Positions 8,193 to 16,110 are shown, counted from the first letter of the stretch. The stretch: DNA of 42,111 nt from Candidatus Gastranaerophilales bacterium (GCA_944325075.1 CALUYU010000016.1:1-42111); one strand, 5' to 3'. Made by a program: numbers and translations. Notes: a model not told the origin generated them from the letters alone.

Positions 8193-8867
8193 TTGTCTAA
8201 GTTAAATACAAATCATGATTTAAAAGGAACTCTTGTTTGTGTAGAAGGGATTGACGGCTCCGGTAAGTCAACTCAGTTGTCTCTCTTACGCGATTGGCTT
8301 AAGAACAGAGGCCAGGATGTTATTTTTACCGAGTGGAACTCTTCCGAATTAATTTCACAGACGACCAAGCTTGCTAAAAAGAAAAATTTATTATCCCCAA
8401 GAACTTTTTCGCTGCTGCATGCTGTTGACTTTGCGGATAGACTGAAACAGGTTATTGCACCTGCTTTAAAGGCGGGATTTATTGTGCTGGCTGACCGCTA
8501 TGCTTATACTGCTTTTGCAAGAGATGTTGCCCGGGGCGTTGATCCGAATTGGGTTCGTAAAGTTTACGATTTTGCGTTAAAACCGGATTTGGCGCTTTAC
8601 TTTGATATTGATCCAAAACTTTCTATGGAAAGAATTTGTTTTAACCGTGCACCGAAATTTTACGAGGCCGGCATGGACTTAAAACTCAGTAATGATCCTT
8701 ATGAAAGTTATATGATTTTTCAGGGGCGGGTTATTGACGAGTACAAAAAGATGGTTGACGAATTCGGGCTTGTAAAGCTTGACGCAAAAGATTCTATCCA
8801 TTCCAAGCAGGTTAAAATACGTGAAATGCTCTGTGATATTTTAAATTCTAAAGGTATAAAAATTTAA
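8193..8867 (+). CDS. Thymidylate kinase-like protein, copy 1
   Basis: P-loop nucleoside monophosphate kinase of the dTMP kinase fold. Walker A GIDGSGKSTQ near residue 20, the DRY motif LADRYAYTAFARDVARG near residue 98, and LALYFDID for the central strand. Start TTG 8193, preceded by AAGAGGT. The segment after the first strand reads TEWNSS rather than the EPGGT of classical Tmk. It is followed 8 bases later by a second, similar gene. One may be the essential dTMP kinase and the other may act on a different nucleotide; the sequence does not decide which. Confidence 0.8.
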   Translation: MSKLNTNHDLKGTLVCVEGIDGSGKSTQLSLLRDWLKNRGQDVIFTEWNSSELISQTTKLAKKKNLLSPRTFSLLHAVDFADRLKQVIAPALKAGFIVLADRYAYTAFARDVARGVDPNWVRKVYDFALKPDLALYFDIDPKLSMERICFNRAPKFYEAGMDLKLSNDPYESYMIFQGRVIDEYKKMVDEFGLVKLDAKDSIHSKQVKIREMLCDILNSKGIKI

Positions 8868-8875
8868 GGTGATTT

Positions 8876-9553
8876 ATGGCAAGAAAAAAGTATAAAACAA
8901 AAAGCGGCTATGAAGGACTTTTAATTGTTATAGAAGGTACTGACGGTTCCGGCAAGTCAACACAGCTTGAACTTCTTAAGCGTTCTATTCAGGATAAGTC
9001 ATACGGAGTAATGGTTTCCGAGTGGAAAACGTCACGGTTAATTGCAAACGTTATTGATGATGCTAAGGATCGAAACCTTCTGAATGCAACAACATATAGT
9101 CTTTTATATGCGGCTGATTTTGCCGACCGGCTTGAAAACCAGATTATACCGGCTTTAAAATCGGGTTTTGTTGTACTTCTTGACAGGTACTATTATACAG
9201 CTCTTGCGCGTGATGTTGTAAGAGGTCAGGATATTGAGTGGGTTAAAAATTTATATGAATATGCCCCGGATCCGGATCTTGTTTTTTACCTTGATATGCC
9301 GGTGGATGTTCTGTTAAAAAGAATTATTGGAACAACCGGGTTAAATTATTACGAAAGCGGTAGAGATGTCGGCTTTTCTACTGATTTTTACAAAAGTTTT
9401 CAGATTTATCAGCAAAAGTGCCTTGATGAGTATAATAATATGAAGGCTGCATATAATTTTAAATCTATTGACGGCACTCTGAGTATAGAAGAAATTCATA
9501 GAATTATGAACGATGAAGTTCAAAAAATTCTCGATTCAGGAGTTCTTGCTTAG
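8876..9553 (+). CDS. Thymidylate kinase-like protein, copy 2
   Basis: 225 residues, a tandem paralogue of the gene just upstream. Same layout: Walker A GTDGSGKSTQ, SEWKTS after the first strand, LLDRYYYTALARDVVRG, and LVFYLDMPVDVLLKRI. The shared deviations (EW in place of EP; a GRDVGFS or GMDLKLS lid region) show a common ancestor rather than two unrelated Tmk genes. GGTGATTT lies before the ATG. Both copies keep the catalytic residues that I can identify, so neither looks decayed. Confidence 0.8.
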   Translation: MARKKYKTKSGYEGLLIVIEGTDGSGKSTQLELLKRSIQDKSYGVMVSEWKTSRLIANVIDDAKDRNLLNATTYSLLYAADFADRLENQIIPALKSGFVVLLDRYYYTALARDVVRGQDIEWVKNLYEYAPDPDLVFYLDMPVDVLLKRIIGTTGLNYYESGRDVGFSTDFYKSFQIYQQKCLDEYNNMKAAYNFKSIDGTLSIEEIHRIMNDEVQKILDSGVLA

Positions 9554-9584
9554 GGTTCAGAGGTTTAACGGGTGATAATTTTGT

Positions 9585-9722
9585 ATGACCCTAAAATATT
9601 TCATTTATTTTGGAAAGAAGCTTTTTAATTTTGAAGCTCTGAATTTTTGTTATGAACATTTAACCGACAGCGGCCAGTTCTCAAAATCTATTCATGTTAT
9701 TGTCCTGGGGGGATTGGGATAA
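9585..9722 (+). CDS. Possible 45-residue ORF after the kinase pair
   Basis: ATG 9585 opens 45 codons (MTLKYFIYFGKKLFNF to HVIVLGGLG). A GGTGAT lies upstream. A GTG start eight bases earlier gives a different 18-codon frame. No family is recognisable; it could be a short gene, a relic or chance. Confidence 0.25.
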   Translation: MTLKYFIYFGKKLFNFEALNFCYEHLTDSGQFSKSIHVIVLGGLG

Positions 9723-9749
9723 GAAATTAATCAATTATAATTTCTTTTT
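9721..9749. terminator. AT-rich hairpin between convergent genes
   Basis: AAGAAATTA / TAATTTCTT arms followed by TTTT on the plus strand. It would end plus-strand transcripts from the kinase genes; it overlaps the rqcH stop codon on the other strand. Confidence 0.4.
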
Positions 9750-11316
9750 CATTTTTGTAAGTGACATATCCGGGATTTGCTTTAGGCGGTTTTTTAAGAT
9801 ATTTTCTTTTTGTATAAATTACCGCTATCTTTGAGGATTCCGAGGCCGAAGAGTAGTGTTTTGCAAGTTTTGCGCATTCTAATATAATTTCCGGGCCCGG
9901 ATTTTCTCCGCGCAGAAGAACATGTGAACCGGCGCAATCTTTGGTGTGAAACCATAAATCATCATCTTTTGCAAGTTTTGATACAATAAAATCATTCTGC
10001 CGGTTATTTTTACCTATGAAAATTGTGAAATCTCCTTTTATAATTTTTTCTGGCTCTATTGCTTTCTTTTTTGAGCCAATCGCCGTATCATCTTTGATGA
10101 GTTCTGGTTTAATTTCGAGAAGATCTTCATATGTTTCTGCCATGTTTAGAGAATATTGGATTTGTTCTAAATATGTTTTTACTTCTGACAGCTCCCGGCT
10201 TAACTCTGTAAGTTTTTCGCGGGATGTTTTCCCTTTATTGTATAATTTATAAAATTTGTTTGCGTTTTCTTTTAATGTTTTTGTCTGATCAAGTTCAACT
10301 GTTATATTTTTGTCGTTTTCATAATCATAGACCTCAATATTTTCAGAGTAATCTTTCCCGTTATATAGATTTGCCATAATTAAATCGCCGTATAACCTGT
10401 ATTTGTCACAGTTTGCCTCCCGTTTAATCTGGATATCCATTTTGCTTATGGAATGTTCGGTTCTCTTTAGTTTTTGGGTTGTGATAGAAGAAAGATGGGA
10501 CTTTAGAGTGTCAAACTGATTTTTCTCCTGGTAAAATGAAAAGTAATTGTCTATCATTGAATTAACAGATTTTTGTAAAACGGCCTCAGGCAGCAGCTCT
10601 TCAAACAAACAAAACTCTTTAAAATCAGGTGATATTGCAGGGTTTAGGTTTTCAAGGTTAACGTATTGCTTTAAAGTGCTAAGGCTTTTCCCTTTGCATA
10701 ATCCGGCAAAAGATTTTGAAAACAAATAGAAATCAGTGCTTAGCTTTTCATAATCGATTGCTCCGTTATAAGTTAGAATATCGTTTTTATTTTGTTTGGG
10801 CGGATAGGTATAAGGAAGAGTTCCTGCCATTTCTCTTTCCCGGCTTTTTTCGGCCCCGACATTATGCGCGCAGCCTAAGATAATGTTTGTGTCATAGTTG
10901 TACAAAATAACGTTGGAATGCTTTCCCATCAGCTCAATTGCAAGACAAAGATATATTTTTTCATTAATCTCATTGTACGTTTCAACATAAAATTCTAAAA
11001 TCCTCTCGTTCGGAGGCTGGTTAACCCTGCAAATCCTTGCGTTTTCAAGATATTTCCTAAGCAGCATGCAAAACATCGGCGGTTTTGCAGGTATAGATAT
11101 TCTTCTTCTTTTTTCTGTTTCCGGAGTCATAAAACAAATATGATGGAATTGCGGGTTTATGTTTATGTAGAATTTCCTGCTCTCTCCGGATTTTCTTATT
11201 GTAAATATAAAATCACGCCTTGTCGGCTGCTGTATTTTCTGTATTCTTGAATCTGTTAAAAATTCTGTGTTTTCTTTTAGAAATGCTTTTAGGGTTAAAC
11301 TATCGAATGTAATCAT
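9727..11316 (-). CDS. rqcH: RqcH/NFACT-family ribosome quality control protein
   Basis: 529 residues with the NFACT layout. N-terminal NFACT-N domain (FDSLTLKAFLKE, HICFMT, PPMFCMLLRKYLENARI, LELM-like AIELMGKHSNVIL), a central coiled coil at about 340-400, and the C-terminal NFACT-R (DUF814) domain with DLWFHTKDCAGSHVLLRGENP. Bacterial members bind stalled 50S-peptidyl-tRNA complexes and add alanine tails to mark the nascent chain for decay. Older names are fibronectin-binding protein. No RqcP/Hsp15 gene is visible nearby. Gene stands alone on the minus strand. Confidence 0.92.
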   Translation of the reverse strand: MITFDSLTLKAFLKENTEFLTDSRIQKIQQPTRRDFIFTIRKSGESRKFYININPQFHHICFMTPETEKRRRISIPAKPPMFCMLLRKYLENARICRVNQPPNERILEFYVETYNEINEKIYLCLAIELMGKHSNVILYNYDTNIILGCAHNVGAEKSREREMAGTLPYTYPPKQNKNDILTYNGAIDYEKLSTDFYLFSKSFAGLCKGKSLSTLKQYVNLENLNPAISPDFKEFCLFEELLPEAVLQKSVNSMIDNYFSFYQEKNQFDTLKSHLSSITTQKLKRTEHSISKMDIQIKREANCDKYRLYGDLIMANLYNGKDYSENIEVYDYENDKNITVELDQTKTLKENANKFYKLYNKGKTSREKLTELSRELSEVKTYLEQIQYSLNMAETYEDLLEIKPELIKDDTAIGSKKKAIEPEKIIKGDFTIFIGKNNRQNDFIVSKLAKDDDLWFHTKDCAGSHVLLRGENPGPEIILECAKLAKHYSSASESSKIAVIYTKRKYLKKPPKANPGYVTYKNEKEIIID

Positions 11317-11383
11317 ATAAATATTTTATTATAAAAAATTTATACTTATCGTTTAATTTTTGTAAAAATTTGCACGCTAAACC

Positions 11384-11416
11384 CGCAAAAATATTTATTT
11401 TTAGACTTTAATATAA
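11384..11416 (+). promoter_or_regulatory. GCAA...ACTTTAATATA promoter motif
   Basis: GCAA at 11385 and ACTTTAATATA at 11405-11415, one base shorter between the boxes than in the other members. It lies about 30 bp before the ATG at 11444. Confidence 0.5.
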
Positions 11417-11443
11417 GCGTGTGTCTGAAAAGGAGTTATTATT

Positions 11444-11935
11444 ATGTTTATCAAATCTGTTTCTCCAATTAGTTTTCGGGCTGATAACATTCAAAATCCA
11501 AATGAACCGCCCCGATCCCCAAAAAATACCACTCCAATAGACAATTCTGCAGATATGAATTATGTGAACACTTCACCGAACAGCACACAAACTCCGTTTA
11601 AAAACGGAATTGCAAATATTGCTAAATTATTTGTTGTAACTGGAGAGATGACAAAAGGTATAATTAAAGCTGTTTTATATGGCTTTTTAACCGGTACGGC
11701 TATCGCCGGCTGGAAGTGGACAACCAAGGCTCTTCCAAAAGCATTTACAAAAGAAGGCTCAATAAAAGAAACATTTAATCATCCGGCAAGAAGTATCGGT
11801 TGGAAAGCAAATCTTCTTGCAGGGACTGCTGCCCTTGGTGTTGCAGCTTACCATATTGTACGGGCAAGGTTAAAATCAAACCAAGGTACGGCTAATGTTG
11901 ATCATCAGCTTTATACCGGCCATAGAGATATCTAA
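11444..11935 (+). CDS. Lineage-specific protein with ISF motif and hydrophobic segments
   Basis: 163 residues, AAAGGAGT before the ATG. The N-terminus has SVSPISFRA, then a Pro/Asn/Thr-rich disordered stretch (15-50). Two hydrophobic stretches follow: GIIKAVLYGFLTGTAIAGW (about 75-93) and LLAGTAALGVAAYHIV (about 127-142). This suggests a membrane-associated protein. The ISF segment recurs in the unrelated protein at 36477-37379. Function unknown. It is driven by the GCAA/ACTTWATATA promoter shared with several small genes. Confidence 0.7.
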   Translation: MFIKSVSPISFRADNIQNPNEPPRSPKNTTPIDNSADMNYVNTSPNSTQTPFKNGIANIAKLFVVTGEMTKGIIKAVLYGFLTGTAIAGWKWTTKALPKAFTKEGSIKETFNHPARSIGWKANLLAGTAALGVAAYHIVRARLKSNQGTANVDHQLYTGHRDI

Positions 11936-11937
11936 AT

Positions 11938-12387
11938 TTAACCCATCCAATAGTTATTCCTGAAGAAGCTGTTATCAAATACATCAAATCCAGGCATTTT
12001 ATATGCTCCCGGGTTATAATCATAACCCATGTAAGGATTACTCATTGTATCCCACATCCCCATAGGATGGTGCATATAACGCGGTCCGCCAAACAGTTGC
12101 CCAAGCTGTGCATAAAACAAACTTGTCATTGTTGTATTTTTCACTGCTTGTGCTGCATTATCTCCGGCCTGGCTCTTTGCAAAATATCCCATATTACTGC
12201 CGGTTGCCCGTCTTAGTTCTGCCGCGTTTTGTGTTGCGAGTGAATTCCCAAAAAGGTTTATTCCGGCTGTGGATACCTTGTCACCAAGCGATTCTCCGGG
12301 TTTTCGTGGATTCATTAAATCTAATCCGAATTGCAAGCCGTCGCTTACATAACTTAAATTCATATTAAGTTTTGCCCAATCAACCAT
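11938..12387 (-). CDS. Hypothetical protein with Met/Gly/Tyr-rich tail
   Basis: 149 residues. The N-terminal half looks helical (LNMNLSYVSDGLQFGLDLM); the C-terminal 50 residues are rich in Met, Gly, Pro and Tyr (YMHHPMGMWDTMSNPYMGY) and end FFRNNYWMG. No signal peptide or known domain is visible. GGAGAG lies before the ATG and a strong copy of the shared promoter ends about 23 bp upstream. It converges on the gene at 11444 with only two bases between the stops. Confidence 0.65.
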   Translation of the reverse strand: MVDWAKLNMNLSYVSDGLQFGLDLMNPRKPGESLGDKVSTAGINLFGNSLATQNAAELRRATGSNMGYFAKSQAGDNAAQAVKNTTMTSLFYAQLGQLFGGPRYMHHPMGMWDTMSNPYMGYDYNPGAYKMPGFDVFDNSFFRNNYWMG

Positions 12388-12409
12388 ATTTATACTCTCC
12401 GGTTATGTG

Positions 12410-12449
12410 CTATATATATATTAAGTATTTCATTCCCAATAAATTGCCT
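12410..12449 (-). promoter_or_regulatory. GCAATT...ACTTAATATATA promoter motif
   Basis: Minus strand AGGCAATTTA, then AAATACTTAATATATA. Spacing matches the copies at 20133, 25388 and 26931 without gaps. Confidence 0.65.
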
Positions 12450-12560
12450 TTTTAAATAATTTTGTAAACTTATGTTAAGTTTTTGCTTGTTTTTTTAAAG
12501 TTTTTATTAATATATACCGATATATTTTTTGTAAGGAAATTCAAAAGGGATATTGAAAAA

Positions 12561-13088
12561 ATGGCAATTAGTGTTTATGAACAATTAAATAATATGGGAT
12601 TAAACATTGACCGTGCTACTTTGCAGCAGGTTTCACAGGCAATATTGAAACGTGCTGATCAGAAAAACAGTCAGTATAATGTGAATACTGTTCAGAATTT
12701 TTTTCAACAGCGGGATTTGGGAGTCGACTTGTATAGTAACAAAGTTGACTTAAATCTCTCAAAACAAGTTGCCATGAACAATTCAGGTTTCCAGGTTACA
12801 CTAAATCAGGAAACATTGTCAAAAATTAATTACTTAAATTCAATGGCTGCTCAAAATGTGCAAAAGAGTGTTGGCGGGCGGATTACAGTTTCCGTAAATG
12901 AAATTACGTTAAACGAGCAAAAAACGCCGGTCAACACAACAAGCAGAATTGTCAGCCAGGAAACAGCTAAAGACAAAAACGGTTCAAACCCGTTTTACCA
13001 CGGTGAACTTTTGATGATGAACGGTAAAAAGCAGAATGAAGATACTTCTGATGTGCAAAAAGTTATTACAACAAGTATATTTGCTTAA
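12561..13088 (+). CDS. Hypothetical protein starting MAISVYEQL
   Basis: 175 residues from ATG 12561 (AAAGGGAT upstream); an upstream in-frame start at 12483 lies inside the AT-rich promoter zone and is unlikely. The N-terminal 30 residues look like a small helical unit (MGLNIDRATLQQVSQAILKRADQ); the rest is Asn/Gln/Thr-rich and soluble. A weak version of the shared promoter (GC...ATTAATATATA) lies at about 12485-12520. The opening MAIS also starts the gene at 18128. Its last codon overlaps the convergent gene at 13085. Function unknown. Confidence 0.65.
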   Translation: MAISVYEQLNNMGLNIDRATLQQVSQAILKRADQKNSQYNVNTVQNFFQQRDLGVDLYSNKVDLNLSKQVAMNNSGFQVTLNQETLSKINYLNSMAAQNVQKSVGGRITVSVNEITLNEQKTPVNTTSRIVSQETAKDKNGSNPFYHGELLMMNGKKQNEDTSDVQKVITTSIFA

Positions 13089-13495
13089 TCAACAATATCT
13101 TCAATTTCATCGTTATTATCAGAGTTATTCAGGGCTACATCCTCACTATTATTAATACTTCCAATTAACGACTCCTCGTGTTTTTTCTTTAAAAGTTTTT
13201 GAGCATTTAATAAATCTTCCTGCTTTTTGGCTTCAATTTTTTTTGCATTAATAACGTTTGCAACATTCATCATTGCAAGTGAGTTAAGAGTCGCTCTTAA
13301 TACAGCGCTTCTATCCATGTATTTTTCATGTTCGGGACGCTCATTTTCATCTTCTTTAGGCTGCTGGGCAAAATATTCTCCTCCCTGCCCCATTTTGTCA
13401 TCCTGAGTTTTGGCCGCGGTTCCTGAAATGTCGCCGCTTTTAAAGTTGAATGCGCCGCCAATTCCGAAAAATCCAGCTGACCTGTTATCGACCAT
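13085..13495 (-). CDS. Hypothetical charged coiled-coil protein
   Basis: 136 residues. Starts MVDNRSAGFFGIGGAFNF, followed by a polar Gln/Asp/Glu-rich middle. A helix with likely coiled coil spans about 65-115 (VINAKKIEAKKQEDLLNAQK), and the tail is acidic (NNDEIEDIVD). No known domain. A G/A-rich site (GAGGTTAAGG) lies just before the ATG, and a GCAA-N17-ATTTAAAATA version of the shared promoter lies about 60 bp upstream. It overlaps the convergent gene by 4 bases. Confidence 0.6.
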   Translation of the reverse strand: MVDNRSAGFFGIGGAFNFKSGDISGTAAKTQDDKMGQGGEYFAQQPKEDENERPEHEKYMDRSAVLRATLNSLAMMNVANVINAKKIEAKKQEDLLNAQKLLKKKHEESLIGSINNSEDVALNNSDNNDEIEDIVD

Positions 13496-13552
13496 GATTC
13501 CTTAACCTCTGTTTATTTATTCTACCTACGTGTCCAGTATAGAAAAATTAAC

Positions 13553-13585
13553 ATTATTTTAAATCCTCTAAATAAATTATTTTGC
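13553..13585 (-). promoter_or_regulatory. GCAA...ATTTAAAATA promoter motif (weak)
   Basis: Same box spacing as the strong copies, with the second box ATTTAAAATA instead of ACTTWATATA. Confidence 0.4.
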
Positions 13586-13646
13586 TACAATGTTAATAAA
13601 TTTTTACATTTTAACATCGGGTAGAATGTAATAAACTTTATGGGTT

Positions 13647-14750
13647 TTAGAATCTTATCGGGTAATCATCCGGTATTGTCCAGCCGTTAATTTGTATTGC
13701 TTTTGTATACATTGACGGGTGGGTATATAAATCATTCTTAGTCACTAATCCCGGAGTATCCGTATTGATACTTCCGTCAGGATTCCTCAAATCACAGTAT
13801 ACGTGTGGTTCAATACCTTTATTGTAGAAATTTTGGTACCCATAACTTCCAGTCGTGCATGATCCGTTCTTACTTGGATAAAAACCAAAATGAAAACATT
13901 CTCTCCCCAGAAGATCATTTTGGGTACTATTTTTACCGTTTCCTACATCATCTATATTTTTTGCGTCAAGACAGTATAACCAATCGTGCCCTTTGTTAAC
14001 TACCTGTGCACCGCTGCCGTCGGCAAAATATAATAATATTCCCGCGTTATCTGGTGCATTGGTAATTTTAAGAGTTTTCAACTCATCTTTAAAGTACTTA
14101 TTATAGAAATTAAGAAGTTCTTCGGAATTGTATTCTGCAGGAAATTCCCAATACTCAGTTTCTCCGTTTTTAACAATACTTAATTTAACGGCCTGATTTG
14201 CGGTTGTATAGAATTTTTTTAAAGATGTTTCAACTACGGATTTTTTGTACTTTGCAGTTAATGTTGGCAAAGTCATAGCGGCGACGACTCCTATAATGCC
14301 AAGGGTTATTAAAACTTCAGCCAGGGTAAATGCGACTCTGCGAGGCGAGTGGTAGTGTGGTGAAAAGACCTCAGCCAGGGTAAATGCGACTCTGCGAGGC
14401 GAGTGGTAGTGTGGTAAAAAGACCTCAGCCAGGGTAAATGCGACTCTGCGAGGCGAGTGGTAGTGTGGTAAAAAGACCTCAGCCAGGGTAAATGCCGTGG
14501 CATAGCCACCTCTTTTGATTTCTTCTTTGTTCTTTTTCCCTTTTTGTGAGCTGCCAAAAAGAAAATGCGAACCGAAAAAGAATAACTTACCGTTACACTT
14601 TCCCGCCTTAAGGCGGTGATTTGACCATTTAGGAGACTGAAATGCTTGCGCATTTCCTTCGATGTCGAACTTATTTCTCTCTCGCCCGTTCGCCTCTCTA
14701 TCCTCTGCATAATTTAGTTTGTTCAATATTTTTTCTAAAAATCTATCCAT
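13647..14750 (-). CDS. Type IV prepilin-like protein with tandemly repeated signal motif
   Basis: 367 residues from ATG 14750 (AAAGGAGG, 7 bases away). Starts MDRFLEKILNKLN; residues 14-85 are of unclear origin (FGSHFLFGSSQKGKKNKEE). Then the cleavage motif appears four times: FTLAEVF plus 11 linker residues (HYHSPRRVA type) repeated, the last copy running into FTLAEVLITLGIIGVV. Only this copy has the full helix. The mature part contains NGETEYWEF, GILLYFADG, several Cys and ends INGWTIPDDYPIRF, like the truncated copy at 4173. It is preceded by the G10 leader and its promoter. Which repeat the peptidase would cut, if any but the last, is unknown. Confidence 0.8.
   Translation of the reverse strand: MDRFLEKILNKLNYAEDREANGRERNKFDIEGNAQAFQSPKWSNHRLKAGKCNGKLFFFGSHFLFGSSQKGKKNKEEIKRGGYATAFTLAEVFLPHYHSPRRVAFTLAEVFLPHYHSPRRVAFTLAEVFSPHYHSPRRVAFTLAEVLITLGIIGVVAAMTLPTLTAKYKKSVVETSLKKFYTTANQAVKLSIVKNGETEYWEFPAEYNSEELLNFYNKYFKDELKTLKITNAPDNAGILLYFADGSGAQVVNKGHDWLYCLDAKNIDDVGNGKNSTQNDLLGRECFHFGFYPSKNGSCTTGSYGYQNFYNKGIEPHVYCDLRNPDGSINTDTPGLVTKNDLYTHPSMYTKAIQINGWTIPDDYPIRF
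14317..14495 (-). repeat. 54-bp tandem repeat encoding the prepilin cleavage motif
   Basis: Copies start at 14317, 14371, 14425 and a partial one at 14479, an exact period of 54 bp (18 codons). Within the repeats I see only a change of TGAAAAG to TAAAAAG. The last boundary runs into a GTGGCTATGCCAC hairpin. Confidence 0.92.
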
Positions 14751-14768
14751 AAAATACCTCCTTTATTT

Positions 14769-15042
14769 CTAAAAAATTTGCATCACAAATCGACGAAACA
14801 GAAAAGTTTCGCCTAAAACAATCCGCTTCAGTCCCAAAATACGGATTAAAAAATCTAATCCGTAAACAACTGAACTCAAAAAAACTTTTAAAATCCAATT
14901 ATACCAATTAAAAACAGAAATAACCTCAAGCAAAAGCCCCGCTACAAGCGGATTTTGTCCCTTAAGCTGCCCCCCCCCCTATCAGGAAAACGCTTACTAT
15001 GATTGGGTTTTGCTGGTATCTCAACATAAATAAAATATCCAT
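14769..15042 (-). other. Short ORF with G10 tract; opens to 90 codons if one G is lost
   Basis: ATG 15042 (or in-frame ATG 15027) reads QQNPIIVSVFLIGGGAA and stops at 14962, right after ten G (14970-14979). With nine G the frame continues to TAG 14771-14769, just before the ribosome site of the prepilin. The 90-residue product would be strongly hydrophobic (GLLLEVISVFNWYNWILKVF) with the C-terminus LGETFLFRRFVMQIF, matching the ORF at 5942-6191. The ribosome site is weaker (AAGGA, close to the first ATG). Both copies are out of frame by the same one base. Interpretation as in the first copy. Confidence 0.6.
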
Positions 15043-15053
15043 ATTCCTTTTTT

Positions 15054-15082
15054 ATTATAACAATATCTCATAAAGTTTTCAA
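15054..15082 (-). promoter_or_regulatory. Promoter of the G10 leader/prepilin transcript
   Basis: Minus strand TTGAAA, 17-bp spacer, TATAAT; same boxes as at 6211-6238. Confidence 0.75.
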
Positions 15083-15095
15083 GTATAGTTATAAA

Positions 15096-15119
15096 AAAAG
15101 ACTCCCGAAAGAGTCTTTT
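15096..15119 (-). terminator. Terminator of the dfx-ftn operon
   Basis: Stem AAAAGACTC / GAGTCTTTT with a 6-base loop, followed by T residues on the minus strand, 8 bases after the ferritin stop. Confidence 0.85.
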
Positions 15120-15126
15120 CTTGTTC

Positions 15127-15639
15127 TTATTCAGAATATTTATGCGGTTTATATTCCCTCGCCATAAGTTCTTTGTCTAAATGATATAAAATTTGGCCTT
15201 CTGTTCCGAACATTTTTATCATTTTTATTACATCCAGTACATTTGCTTCTTCTTCAACCTGTTCACTTATGTACCAATTAATAAAATGTCTTGTTGCCAT
15301 ATCACATTCATCTTCAGAAAGTGATGCAACACATTCTATGCTGGCTGTAACACTTTTTTCGTGTTCCAGGATCATTTCAAAAACCTGCAGCGGGGATTTG
15401 AAGTCCTTTGACGGAGACTCAATTTGTCGTAAATCTACATTGCCGTCACGCTCTATTACGTAATCAAATAATATCATTCCATGATCCATCTCTTCTTTAG
15501 CCTGAACTTTTGTCCAGTTAGAAAAGCCTTTAAGACCAATTTCATCAAAATAAGCAGACATTGCAAGATACAAATAAGCGGAATAGAATTCTTTATTAAT
15601 TTGTGCATTTAAAATGTCCTCTACTTTTGGATTAATCAC
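15127..15639 (-). CDS. ftn: Ferritin (non-haem, bacterial FtnA type)
   Basis: Iron-storage cage protein, 170 residues from GTG 15639. That start is chosen because GGGAGG lies 6 bases upstream and the family begins like INPKVEDILNAQINKEFYSA; an upstream ATG at 15678 would only add residues overlapping dfx. Ferroxidase ligands are visible in NKEFYSAYLYLAMSAYF, KEEMDHG and HEKSVTASI, then INWYISEQVEEE. It overlaps the desulfoferrodoxin gene by 8 bases, so the pair is translationally coupled. Together they would detoxify superoxide and store the iron. Confidence 0.93.
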   Translation of the reverse strand: MINPKVEDILNAQINKEFYSAYLYLAMSAYFDEIGLKGFSNWTKVQAKEEMDHGMILFDYVIERDGNVDLRQIESPSKDFKSPLQVFEMILEHEKSVTASIECVASLSEDECDMATRHFINWYISEQVEEEANVLDVIKMIKMFGTEGQILYHLDKELMAREYKPHKYSE

Positions 15640-16027
15640 TTCTGCCCTCCCATAAACCATGCAAATTACAAAGTGCAAGCGCTTTTTCTTTGCCGATTTT
15701 ACTTTCTAATAACATTTTAGGTTCATCTCCGGGATTAAGATATTGCAGCTTAATCCTTTTTTCATCTTCAGAGATTGTTTCAATGAACATTATATGGTGT
15801 TCGTTAATCATCGGGTGAGGTTCTTTTCCTACTTGAATAACTATGCCGTTTTTGTCCGTATATTTATATACAGGAATATGATATTCGGTGTTTACTTCTT
15901 CCCGGGTATTTGCTTTTAGAAGTTCCATTGGTTCTCCGCAGCATACAAGTTCTCCTTCTCCGGATAAAATTACTTGTACTAAGTTCCCGCATATTTTACA
16001 CCGATACATTTCTAATTTCTCGGTCAT
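15632..16027 (-). CDS. dfx: Desulfoferrodoxin (superoxide reductase, two-iron-site type)
   Basis: Reduces superoxide to hydrogen peroxide without making oxygen, typical of anaerobes. Residues 1-40 are the rubredoxin-like domain I with YRCKICGN and VCCGEPM (four Cys for the first iron). Domain II carries the square-pyramidal Fe site: EYHIPVYKY, EPHPMINEHHI and the C-terminal CNLHGLW. At 131 residues it is the class with both sites. Ribosome site GGAGTT before ATG 16027. First gene of a two-gene unit with ftn. Confidence 0.95.
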   Translation of the reverse strand: MTEKLEMYRCKICGNLVQVILSGEGELVCCGEPMELLKANTREEVNTEYHIPVYKYTDKNGIVIQVGKEPHPMINEHHIMFIETISEDEKRIKLQYLNPGDEPKMLLESKIGKEKALALCNLHGLWEGRSD

Positions 16028-16110
16028 CTTTAACTCCTTTCTTAGAGAATATTAATAAAAAATATTATTATATACATTCTCCGGGTTGGCAGTTCTCTTA
16101 TTGCATAAGC

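Noticed and set aside
9585-9722. Frameshifted remnant joining the GTG frame and ATG frame
   Set aside because: No family recognised for either part, so a decay claim cannot be supported; kept only as a low-confidence ORF.
12410-12449. Sigma54 (-24/-12) promoter
   Set aside because: GG and GC are not at the needed spacing; the second box is ACTTAATATA, not TTGC.
14309-14710. Minus-strand frame with repeated LPWLRSF
   Set aside because: It is another frame of the 54-bp pilin repeat; the pilin frame explains the sequence better.
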